IMG/VR virus record: IMGVR_UViG_3300044712_000914
Coordinates: 1-22,386 of that record
Strand: one strand, 5' to 3'
Length of the DNA: 22,386 nucleotides
From: a virus
Shown here: piece by piece, positions 1-6,087 of the stretch
Layout of the letters: each line of letters starts with the position of its first letter
Numbering within the stretch: position 1 is the stretch's first letter
Notes under the pieces: generated by a model
Told to the model about the DNA's origin: nothing
What the model saw: the letters and a program-made list of their open reading frames with translations, nothing else
Database searches by the model: none
Position numbers and translations under genes: made by a program

Positions 1-145
1 GGCGCGGCACTGTCCTATCCATCGCGGACGACGCAAGACCGCAACCATCAAACCCGGGATCCGCCGTTCGCCGTTCTTCCGTGGGGACGGCGTTGAAAAG
101 CACTGGCATTCGCCTGGCTGCTTCTTAAAAGCGCAACCCCGACGT
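1..145. other. Host flank left of the prophage
   Basis: This is chromosomal DNA on the 5' side of the tRNA. No reading frame here has a recognisable product. One frame stays open from the window edge into the tRNA but gives no familiar protein. A TTGAAA at 93-98 could be a tRNA promoter -35, but no good -10 follows at the right distance, so no promoter is called. Confidence 0.5.
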
Positions 146-221
146 GGGGGTATAGCTCAGTTGGTAGAGCGGTTCGTTCGCAATGAACAGGTCAGGAGTT
201 CGAATCTCCTTACCTCCACCA
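146..221 (+). tRNA. tRNA-Ala, anticodon CGC
   Basis: The 76-nt sequence folds as a full cloverleaf. The acceptor stem GGGGGTA pairs with TACCTCC and includes the G3:U70 wobble that is the alanine identity element. The D stem is GCTC/GAGC and the anticodon stem GTTCG/TGAAC closes the loop TTCGCAA, giving anticodon CGC for codon GCG. The T arm is AGGAG-TTCGAAT-CTCCT, and the CCA end is encoded at 219-221. The prophage abuts the 3' side, so this gene is very likely the attachment target. The antisense strand of its 3' three quarters encodes the end of the integrase. Confidence 0.95.
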
Positions 222-1716
222 TAGGGCATGGGTAAACGTACTCAGCGCCAGCATTCAACCGGGGGAGATTCACTGTCAGGTGGATTTCCCCCGATTGTTT
301 GTCTATCTGGCGCAGAACAACCCGCCTGATCATGACGTGGGCCGCGTCGCTCTGCTCCTGTGGCGGCAGGTCTGGCAACCTCCCGATCCCTCCGCGCAGG
401 GCCTCAAGCATGGCCTCGGCGCCGTCCTTGGTGATTCCTGCGGCTGCGGCCTGACCCTGGACGCTGGCTATCTCAAGCGCGAGCCGGTTCAGCGTCTCCT
501 GGCGGTCAGCGATTGGCCCGGCCAAGGCTTGGGCAGTCAGGCCTCCACTGGCGGCCATCTTGGCGAGGTTGCTAAGTTCGACCTGTGCCCGGTCGCGCTC
601 TGCCGTGAGCTTGACCAGCGCGGCGTTGAGTGGCGCTGCTGCGGCGGTCGATGCCTCTATGGAATCAACAAGGGCCGGCCTCAGCGGGCCGTCGTCCTTC
701 ACAGACTCGACCAGGTGCCGGATCACGGCCGCTTCCCATGGTTCGGCTGGGACGTCGCGGAACTCGCAGGCCTTGGCCCCGTGCTTCGCGCGCTTCGTGC
801 ATCGGTAGTAGTGGTACACGCGCCCGCTGGCGTTGCGGCTGGTGACGCCTATCAGCGAGGACCCGCATTCCCCACACTTGGCGATTCCAGACAGTATCCA
901 GGGGCGCAGGGAGTGGGTGGTTGCCGCGTGGCTGACACCATCTTTGGCGTGCGGGTTGAGCCGGCCACGAAGCGCGGCGACGGCCAGGGCGTGGACCTCT
1001 GCGCTGACCAGGTGCCCGACGTATCGGGTGCTGACCAGGATTTTGCGCGCGCTGGTGGGCGACCAGCGGACGCGGGCCGGCAGCCCTTCCCTGGTCAGGT
1101 ATTCCGCCACCTGTCGCAGACTGGCCCCATTGCACACCATATGCCACACCTTGGCCACCACTGGCCCCCAGGTCGGGCATGGCTCGATCCGCTTGCCGCC
1201 GCCTTCTGCCGGAACGGCGATCATGCCCGCAGGCACTTGGCCCCCGACGAATCCGCCCTGGGCACGGCGGTGGTTCATGCCCATCTGCACACGCTCGGCG
1301 ATAGTTTCGCGCTCCCATTGGGCGATGGCCCCAAGCATGGCCACGAAGAAGCGACCCATGGGCGAGGCGGTGTCCAGCTTTTCCGAGACGCTGATCAGGC
1401 CAGCGTCCGCATTCTTGAAGCGGTCGAGAAGGTCTTCCAGGTCGCGCCGGCTGCGGGTTAGGCGGTCGAGCTTGTAGACGATGACCCCGGCGACCCGTCC
1501 GGCATCGACCTCGGCCATGGCCCGCTGAATGCCTGGGCGCGATAGATCCTTGGCGGATATACCGGCGTCGGTGACGACCTCGGCCACGGTGTACGACAGC
1601 GCCTTGGCCATCGCTTCGCAGCTCACCCGCTGGGCGTCGAGGCTGACGCCTTCGCAGGCTTGATCATTGGTAGATACGCGGGTGTAGATCAGCCAGGGCT
1701 TGCCCTGGTCGATCAT
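157..1716 (-). CDS. int: Large serine recombinase (phage integrase)
   Basis: The 519-residue product is a site-specific serine integrase expected to integrate the phage DNA at the tRNA and, with a directionality factor, excise it. The N-terminal resolvase domain has YTRVST with nucleophile Ser15 and Arg13, and KLDRLTR with Arg85 and Arg88. The helix-E region at about 121-147 (MGRFFVAMLGAIAQWERE) follows. A recombinase domain spans about 155-260. A zinc ribbon has C281-x2-C284 with C306 and C317, and a coiled coil lies at about 355-425. ATG at 1716 overlaps the lipoprotein stop as ATGA; an in-frame GTG three codons upstream (1725) is also possible. The last 21 residues (499-519) and the stop are read from the antisense strand of tRNA-Ala, so the C-terminus is set by the integration site. 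No excisionase was recognised. Confidence 0.95.
   Translation of the reverse strand: MIDQGKPWLIYTRVSTNDQACEGVSLDAQRVSCEAMAKALSYTVAEVVTDAGISAKDLSRPGIQRAMAEVDAGRVAGVIVYKLDRLTRSRRDLEDLLDRFKNADAGLISVSEKLDTASPMGRFFVAMLGAIAQWERETIAERVQMGMNHRRAQGGFVGGQVPAGMIAVPAEGGGKRIEPCPTWGPVVAKVWHMVCNGASLRQVAEYLTREGLPARVRWSPTSARKILVSTRYVGHLVSAEVHALAVAALRGRLNPHAKDGVSHAATTHSLRPWILSGIAKCGECGSSLIGVTSRNASGRVYHYYRCTKRAKHGAKACEFRDVPAEPWEAAVIRHLVESVKDDGPLRPALVDSIEASTAAAAPLNAALVKLTAERDRAQVELSNLAKMAASGGLTAQALAGPIADRQETLNRLALEIASVQGQAAAAGITKDGAEAMLEALRGGIGRLPDLPPQEQSDAAHVMIRRVVLRQIDKQSGEIHLTVNLPRLNAGAEYVYPCPMVEVRRFELLTCSLRTNRSTN
180..222. other. Probable attachment-site region (att) in the tRNA 3' half
   Basis: The integrase gene runs directly into the tRNA 3' end, and the tRNA is intact. 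This is the usual picture where a phage carries a copy of the tRNA 3' segment and rebuilds the gene on integration. The exact core cannot be set because the partner copy at the other prophage end is outside the window. No second copy of the tRNA 3' sequence was seen inside the window. Confidence 0.45.
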
Positions 1717-2282
1717 GGATTCCACGGGTCAAATGCCTTGCCTCTATTGATAGACCGTTGCTGCTCCTTCGGAGGGGCCGGCTTCGGTATCTCCGTCTCT
1801 TCCTTGAGCACGCCGCCAACCGCCTTAGCCAGTGATTCTGCTGTGTCTTTGAATTCGTTGAGAACAGGAATCATATCCGTGGGGTATTCAGGGCCAATGT
1901 AATGGTGCTCAAGCCTGACCCTGGCCGGTGCGATTACCTCAAAAGAAAATGACACCAAGTTATCATTGGCCTGGAAATCAATAACGTACGGAACGTTGCC
2001 GTATATTTTATTAAGCGGATCAATCACCCTTATGATAACGTCGTTAGACAGCGCCTTGCCAACAATTCTTCCATTTTCCGGCCTGTTGACCTGCGTAACG
2101 GCTTTGGCGTCGTTGAACACGCGCACAAGTTCAACCTCTACATCGTCAAACGCCTGCTTGCGGGTCTTGGTGGTCGTGAAGGTAGCGCGGTAGGTCTTTT
2201 CGTTATCCGGTATCGAGGTGCGCGGCTGGTACGAGCACCCGAGCATGAGCGTGGCGGCTATGATGAAGGTGATGAATCGCAT
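1713..2282 (-). CDS. Prophage lipoprotein of unknown function
   Basis: The 189-residue product has a short signal peptide (residues 1-15, Arg2 then a hydrophobic stretch) ending in L-M-L-G-C16. This is a slightly off-consensus lipobox, with Met at -3. Residue +2 is Ser, which favours outer-membrane sorting by the Lol rule. The mature part has a beta-rich region at about 30-130 with a GRIVG motif, faintly like TBP-fold DUF4468 proteins (weak resemblance only). A proline-rich tail follows. A good ribosome site (AAGGGG, 7 nt upstream) precedes the ATG. The gene sits between the repressor/92-residue gene pair and the integrase and overlaps the integrase start by 4 bp, so it should be made in the lysogen. 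This fits a lysogenic-conversion or superinfection-exclusion lipoprotein. That role is inference. Confidence 0.85.
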   Translation of the reverse strand: MRFITFIIAATLMLGCSYQPRTSIPDNEKTYRATFTTTKTRKQAFDDVEVELVRVFNDAKAVTQVNRPENGRIVGKALSNDVIIRVIDPLNKIYGNVPYVIDFQANDNLVSFSFEVIAPARVRLEHHYIGPEYPTDMIPVLNEFKDTAESLAKAVGGVLKEETEIPKPAPPKEQQRSINRGKAFDPWNP

Positions 2283-2323
2283 GGGTGTCCCCTTGGTGGT
2301 TGGTTCAGATTATGGCCGACCAA

Positions 2324-2602
2324 TCACGACGCGCCACGTTCCCGCGCCGGCGTCAACGTCGAGTCACTGTCGCTGCCTGGGTCGGCCTTGTCCTCCACGC
2401 CGTGGGCCTCCATCTGCCTTTTGAAGGATGCCGTTTCTTCTTTCGTTAGTTCGCGCGACCTGGCATTGACCTTGCGGCCTCTAAGCAGGCGACCGGCCAG
2501 ACGGCGCAGCATGCTGGAAAACGAAAAGGCGAACGCCTCTAGCCTCGCCACCCTGCGCCGCAAATCGCTGCTGCCAGATCGCTGCGGACTCATGCTATCC
2601 AT
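2324..2602 (-). CDS. Small basic hypothetical protein in the repressor operon
   Basis: The 92-residue product has an arginine-rich helical N-terminal half (about 14-46, RRRVARLEAF then RRLAGRLLRGRK) and an acidic, Asp/Ser-rich tail. No signal peptide or known domain was recognised. The start at 2602 overlaps the repressor stop by 8 bp and has an AAGGAG ribosome site 7 nt upstream, inside the repressor 3' end, so translation is probably coupled. The lipoprotein gene follows after 41 bp. The amphipathic basic helix could bind membrane or nucleic acid. The function is unknown. Confidence 0.7.
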   Translation of the reverse strand: MDSMSPQRSGSSDLRRRVARLEAFAFSFSSMLRRLAGRLLRGRKVNARSRELTKEETASFKRQMEAHGVEDKADPGSDSDSTLTPARERGAS

Positions 2603-3023
2603 CTATTAGCTCCTTGGCTAATTTTAGGTCACGTTCGGCGCAACCCATGAGCGTATCACACGCACACTGGCGCGAGTCGTTCTGAGCCTCGGCAAGCTCG
2701 ACTAGGCGCGAAAGCGAGGCTTCGATACGGTCAAGGCGGGCCGTGATTTCTTGGGGTTCGGGCGTGGCTTTGCGGGCAGGTTGATGATGGGCGGATTGTG
2801 ACGGCCTGGCCCAAGGCGGTGGCTTCCCGCCACCTACGGTCAGCCATTCAACAGGCAACCCAAGACACCTGGCAAACTCTGGCCAATAGTTGCCGCCTTC
2901 GCTTGTTCCGTTTAATATCAGCCCGAGATATTGCCGTGAAATTCCGCACATTTTAGCAAGTCGCGCCGGCTTAATACCAGCGGCGTCTAGTGCGGATCGC
3001 AGCCTCTCACCCCTGGTATTCAC
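2595..3023 (-). CDS. XRE-family phage repressor (CI-like), short form
   Basis: The 142-residue protein starts with a typical repressor N-terminus (GERLRSALDAAGI) and a helix-turn-helix at about 18-43 (ARLAKMCGISRQYLGLILNG). Next come a proline-rich linker (62-90), a predicted coiled coil (about 90-115, probably for oligomerisation) and a Cys-containing tail. It is transcribed away from the Cro-like gene, as expected for a lysogeny repressor. It lacks the C-terminal LexA-like serine autoprotease domain of lambda or 434 CI, so SOS self-cleavage is not expected. The start is GTG at 3021-3023. There is no properly spaced ribosome site, and the -10 TATAAG ends 6 nt before the GTG, so the mRNA is probably leaderless. 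Confidence 0.88.
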   Translation of the reverse strand: MNTRGERLRSALDAAGIKPARLAKMCGISRQYLGLILNGTSEGGNYWPEFARCLGLPVEWLTVGGGKPPPWARPSQSAHHQPARKATPEPQEITARLDRIEASLSRLVELAEAQNDSRQCACDTLMGCAERDLKLAKELIDG

Positions 3024-3029
3024 CCCTTA

Positions 3030-3057
3030 CTTATACCAACAAACATTTGTAAGGCAA
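3030..3057 (-). promoter_or_regulatory. Candidate repressor promoter (PRM-like)
   Basis: On the minus strand, -35 TTGCCT (3057-3052) and -10 TATAAG (3035-3030) are 16 bp apart. The start point would fall at or next to the repressor GTG at 3023. The -35 lies within the 17-bp palindrome, so binding there could control it. Confidence 0.5.
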
Positions 3058-3060
3058 ATG
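3044..3060. promoter_or_regulatory. Candidate operator, 17-bp palindrome
   Basis: CATTTG at 3044-3049 and CAAATG at 3055-3060 form perfect 6-bp arms around a 5-bp centre, the usual size of an XRE repressor/Cro operator. It overlaps the -35 of the leftward promoter and ends 4 bp before the -35 of the rightward one. A second, overlapping inverted repeat (ACAAA-CA-TTTGT, 3039-3050) may be part of the same site. Confidence 0.5.
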
Positions 3061-3064
3061 ACAC

Positions 3065-3093
3065 TTGACATTAGGTTCCGTTTGTTTTACATT
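3065..3093 (+). promoter_or_regulatory. Candidate early rightward promoter (PR-like)
   Basis: A consensus -35 TTGACA (3065-3070) is followed after 17 bp by -10 TACATT (3088-3093, 4 of 6 matches). The predicted start point is about 3100, at the ATG of the Cro-like gene. Two TTTACAT direct repeats, 10 bp apart (3086-3092 and 3096-3102), cover the -10 and the start codon and could be extra operator half-sites. Confidence 0.6.
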
Positions 3094-3100
3094 CCTTTAC

Positions 3101-3295
3101 ATGAGCACCAAGAAACTCCCCCACCCCAAGAAAGCCCGCGAGCGGGCAGGACTTCGACAGGTCGATGTCGCGTGCCACGCCGGGGTGTCGATCCAGACCG
3201 TAATCCGCTGCGAGGCCGGTGCCCGCTACCCGCGACAGGAAGCCGCTCGCAGGGCTTACCTAGCCGCGCTTGGGCTTGGAGAGGCGCAGCCGTGA
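3101..3295 (+). CDS. Cro-like XRE regulator
   Basis: The 64-residue protein is almost entirely a helix-turn-helix domain (about 15-57, with RQVDVACHAGVSIQTVIRCE as the core). As first gene of the rightward operon, divergent from the repressor, it is the expected Cro-type antagonist. ATG 3101 is chosen over an upstream in-frame TTG at 3065, because that TTG is the first triplet of the promoter -35. No ribosome site precedes the ATG, and the predicted start point nearly coincides with it, so the transcript is probably leaderless. The stop overlaps the next start as GTGA. Confidence 0.85.
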   Translation: MSTKKLPHPKKARERAGLRQVDVACHAGVSIQTVIRCEAGARYPRQEAARRAYLAALGLGEAQP

Positions 3296-3486
3296 TCCCC
3301 GGCCCCTCGCACCTCCTGGTCCGCCGCGAACCGCCAAAGGTACAGTCCAAGGGCAACCCTCTGTCGTTCCGCTGCACAACAACCTTCGTGCCGGAAGAGC
3401 CGCGCGGATCTGACGTGCTGCAAGAAATGCGTGACCAGGACTGGCAGCGGGTCGGGCTGATGTTGATCAAGGCGGGCCGGTCATGA
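3292..3486 (+). CDS. Small hypothetical early protein
   Basis: A GTG at 3292 overlaps the Cro-like stop (GTGA) and gives 64 residues, ending in an ATGA overlap with the next gene. The protein begins MIPGPSHLLVRREPPKVQSK and has a short C-terminal helix with DVLQEMRDQDWQ. No domain was recognised. The coupled overlaps at both ends are the main support that it is translated. Confidence 0.6.
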   Translation: MIPGPSHLLVRREPPKVQSKGNPLSFRCTTTFVPEEPRGSDVLQEMRDQDWQRVGLMLIKAGRS

Positions 3487-3815
3487 CCTGCGCTTGCCAC
3501 GAAGACCACAAGATTCTTTACGCCTACGACGACGGCAGCGTTGCGACGGTGTGCAAAAAGTGCGGAAAACACGACGGCGTTTCGCGGTTTCCGATTACGA
3601 TCAACACCAAGCAACCTGCCGAAGTCCAACGCCCGCGCTGGCAGATGCTCGCCATTCTCTACTACGGCTCCTTCTTGTGGGCGGTTACCACGCTGCTGTT
3701 GGCCGTCACCCTGGTTCCGATGGCTGTCTTTTTCGGCAGCGCGGTCGTGCTTATTCTGTGCTGCGTTGGCCTGAGCGCATTTCGCGCCTGGGTCAAGACC
3801 TGGAGGAAGTCATGA
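3483..3815 (+). CDS. Zinc-binding, two-helix membrane protein
   Basis: The 110-residue product has a short zinc-binding N-terminus (Cys3, Cys5, His6 and C24-x2-C27). A linker is followed by two closely spaced hydrophobic segments (about 55-77 and 79-100) and a basic C-terminal tail. It is probably an inner-membrane hairpin with both ends in the cytoplasm. It overlaps its neighbours on both sides by 4 bp. Early phage membrane proteins of this size often modify the host envelope or exclude other phages. No specific function can be assigned. Confidence 0.75.
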   Translation: MTCACHEDHKILYAYDDGSVATVCKKCGKHDGVSRFPITINTKQPAEVQRPRWQMLAILYYGSFLWAVTTLLLAVTLVPMAVFFGSAVVLILCCVGLSAFRAWVKTWRKS

Positions 3816-4120
3816 GTTCAACCGAGCCCGCCCACGTAGAGCTTGCCAACCTTCTTTTTGAGCCGATTGGCAACGCCAAAACCGAGGCCGCTTGCCGGTC
3901 GGAAATCCGCCGATTCGACAAAGCCATGGAACTGCTGTCGAAAATCATGCGCCGAATCGTGGCCGCCAACGACCGCATCGACGCGGCAATCGTGGTGCTG
4001 GAGGTCGAGAAGGAATTGGACTCGGTTGCAAAAAGCGCCATGGAAACGCTTGAAGAAATGACCAGCGACAAACACGACGGCAGAGCGCCGCAACGCGAGC
4101 TTGCACACACGACCGTCTAA
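3812..4120 (+). CDS. Helical hypothetical early protein
   Basis: The ATG at 3812 overlaps the previous stop (ATGA) and gives 102 residues. The protein is nearly all alpha-helix, with a likely coiled coil at about 28-85 (heptads through FDKAMELLSKIMRRIVAAND) and a polar tail. It is the last gene before the 225-bp gap. No domain was recognised. Confidence 0.65.
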   Translation: MSSTEPAHVELANLLFEPIGNAKTEAACRSEIRRFDKAMELLSKIMRRIVAANDRIDAAIVVLEVEKELDSVAKSAMETLEEMTSDKHDGRAPQRELAHTTV

Positions 4121-4345
4121 CCCGCCTCCCGCCGCAAGGAACGGCGGGGCGAACGACACCTTGGGTATCCGGCCCACTCCTTATGCGGACCACGGCGCAT
4201 TAAACCGGATCGTGGACTTCTTCGCCAGGGGATGGCGTGGGTGTACTGCCCGAAAATAGACCCCCCGGTTTGGTCCCCGTTATGAAGACCTGACAGCCGG
4301 GAAAGTACCGGCACCTATCACCCAGCGGACCAAGGAGCCGCACCC
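4121..4345. other. 225-bp intergenic gap with a hairpin before recT
   Basis: No convincing gene is seen on either strand. A hairpin at 4128-4148 has perfect 7-bp arms (CCCGCCG/CGGCGGG) and a 7-nt loop directly after the previous stop, but no T-run follows. Weak inverted repeats (CCACG/CGTGG) follow at about 4190-4215. No strong promoter was found. The gap may hold an attenuator, an antitermination site or a lost small gene. Confidence 0.4.
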
Positions 4346-5263
4346 ATGATCACCGAAACCAAAACCACCAACGCCGTCACCATCGCGCCCGAGCGCTCGC
4401 TTGGATTCGTGGACGCTGCTGTCCAGACCTTCGAGGGCATTGAAAAGCTCGCGGGCATGATGGCCAAAATGGGAACCATGCCGGCCCACTTGGCAGGCAA
4501 GCCCGCCGACTGCTTCCGCATCGTCGTGCAGGCCGCGAAGTGGCGCATGGACCCCTTCGCTGTCGCTGAATGCACGTCCTTGGTCCACGGAAAAATGTGC
4601 TATGAGGGCAAGTTGGTAGCCGCCGTATTGCAGGCCATGGGCGCGATTGAAGGCCGCCTGGATTACGCCATCGAAGGCAGCGGCCAGAATGCATCAATCA
4701 CCGTCACCGGCACGCCGAAGGGTGGAAAGCCCAAGTCGCTCAAGGGCACGGTCAAGGAATGGCGCACCACCGGCAACGGGTCGCCTTGGGACAAGCAGCC
4801 TGAGACGCAGCTAGTTTATCGCGGCACCCGCCAGTGGGCGCGCATGTACGCACCAGAGGCCATCCTTGGCGTCTACACGCCTGACGAATTCGACGGCGAG
4901 CCTATCGACGTGACTGCCACCGCGACCGTGCGCCCGGCCACGCCCGAGCCTGCGCGGACCGCGCCAGAGGCCACGGCTGATGCACAACAGCAGGCCCAGC
5001 CGACCGCCACAGCCCAGCCCGCCGCCCATCCGTCCATTGTCGCCGCACGCGAATTGTTCAAGAAGCTGGGCAAGTCCGGCAAGCCGGTGATTGATCGCAT
5101 TTGCGCCCTGTACGGAGCGAAGGCCCCCACCGACTTGAAGCCCGACACCCTGGAAGGCTTCGGTCGTTCCGTCGCTGAACTGATGGCGCTTGAGGGCGAT
5201 CTTGCCGCCATCGATGACACCATGTCCCGCTGGGAACAGGACGCCAAGGACGCCCAGGCCTAA
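4346..5263 (+). CDS. recT: RecT-family single-strand annealing protein
   Basis: The 305-residue protein anneals complementary single strands during phage recombination, together with the nuclease encoded two genes downstream. RecT-type signatures are clear: an N-terminal helical segment, CFRIVVQAAKWRMDPFAVAE (56-75), HGKMCYEGKLVAAVL (81-95), and the C-terminal part of the core, YRGTRQWARMYAPEAILGVY (158-177). An Ala/Pro/Thr-rich linker (about 190-232) joins a small helical C-terminal domain (233-300), a likely protein-interaction module. AAGGAG precedes the ATG. Gene order annealase, coiled-coil protein, nuclease matches lambda Red or RecET-type modules in other phages. Confidence 0.92.
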   Translation: MITETKTTNAVTIAPERSLGFVDAAVQTFEGIEKLAGMMAKMGTMPAHLAGKPADCFRIVVQAAKWRMDPFAVAECTSLVHGKMCYEGKLVAAVLQAMGAIEGRLDYAIEGSGQNASITVTGTPKGGKPKSLKGTVKEWRTTGNGSPWDKQPETQLVYRGTRQWARMYAPEAILGVYTPDEFDGEPIDVTATATVRPATPEPARTAPEATADAQQQAQPTATAQPAAHPSIVAARELFKKLGKSGKPVIDRICALYGAKAPTDLKPDTLEGFGRSVAELMALEGDLAAIDDTMSRWEQDAKDAQA

Positions 5264-5298
5264 TCTATCTATCAACCGGCAAACCCAAGGAGTCTGCC

Positions 5299-6087
5299 AT
5301 GCCTATCATCATTACCAACGACCTCAAACCCACCCTCACGGCCCTGTCCGACGAGGCCCTGAACCGCGCCACGGAACTGACCACGGCGGCGCTAGACGTC
5401 GTCGTCGCTCCCGAGGCAAAGGCGTTGGAGGCCGCCAATGCGATCTATCGCGCGCTGGACAAGCATTCCAAGGACATCGCCGCTGCTCGCCTGGAACTGA
5501 CGCGGCCCATCGATGCGCTCAAGGAAAAGATCATTGCCGCCGAACGTCAGGCCACGAAGCCCATGGACGAGGCGCGCGTGTCCCTGGGCAAGAAGATCTC
5601 CGCAGCAGATACCGAAATGCGCCGCCTGCACGAAGAGGCCATGCGTAAGGCCCGCGAGGAAGCGGACCGCAAGGCCGCCGAGGAGCGCCGCCGCCAGGAA
5701 GAGGAGCGCCGGAAGATAATTGAGCAGCAAGAGGCGGAACGGAAAGCGGCGCAGGAGGCAGCAGACGCCGAGGCCGCGTTGTTCGGCACCAAGGCCGAGG
5801 TCGTGTCCGCACCCGAGCCGCCTCCGCCCGTGGTTGTGGTGCCCATTGTCGAGACTCCTGCCGAGTTGGCCGCCGCCGTTCTACCCAAGGCCGCCGTGCG
5901 TACCACCGTCCGAAAGGTGCTGTTCATCGAAGACGCCAGCAAGATCCCGCGCGAAATGGCCGGTGTGCTTCTGCTGGAACCAAATGACAAGGCAATCAAG
6001 AAACTGCTGGAGGCTGGAGTTTCTGTTCCCGGTTGCCGGCTGGTGGATGAGCAGCGGATCGGCAGCGCTGGGAGCCGTGGGCAGTGA
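5299..6087 (+). CDS. Coiled-coil protein of the recombination module
   Basis: The 262-residue protein has a helical N-terminal half and a long charged coiled coil at about 85-165, rich in Glu, Arg, Lys and Ala. A Pro/Val linker follows, then a compact C-terminal domain (about 200-255) with IEDASKIPREM and LLEAGVSVPGCRLVDEQ. Proteins of this design regularly lie between annealase and nuclease genes in phages, and a role as a scaffold or DNA-end partner is plausible, but no activity is established from sequence. It has an AAGGAG ribosome site, and its stop overlaps the nuclease start as GTGA. The coiled coil gives TolA-like matches that mean little. Confidence 0.85.
   Translation: MPIIITNDLKPTLTALSDEALNRATELTTAALDVVVAPEAKALEAANAIYRALDKHSKDIAAARLELTRPIDALKEKIIAAERQATKPMDEARVSLGKKISAADTEMRRLHEEAMRKAREEADRKAAEERRRQEEERRKIIEQQEAERKAAQEAADAEAALFGTKAEVVSAPEPPPPVVVVPIVETPAELAAAVLPKAAVRTTVRKVLFIEDASKIPREMAGVLLLEPNDKAIKKLLEAGVSVPGCRLVDEQRIGSAGSRGQ

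Noticed and set aside
280-1461. 393-residue plus-strand ORF opposite the integrase
   Set aside because: It lies fully antisense to a motif-complete serine integrase and has no recognisable domain; it is a typical GC-rich shadow frame.
3065-3100. TTG-started N-terminal extension of the Cro-like gene
   Set aside because: The TTG is part of the consensus -35 element, and the extension (LGSVCFTFLY) does not fit an XRE protein start.
4117-4314. Antisense 65-residue ORF in the gap before recT
   Set aside because: Arg-rich, no ribosome site or neighbour on that strand, no similarity to a known product.
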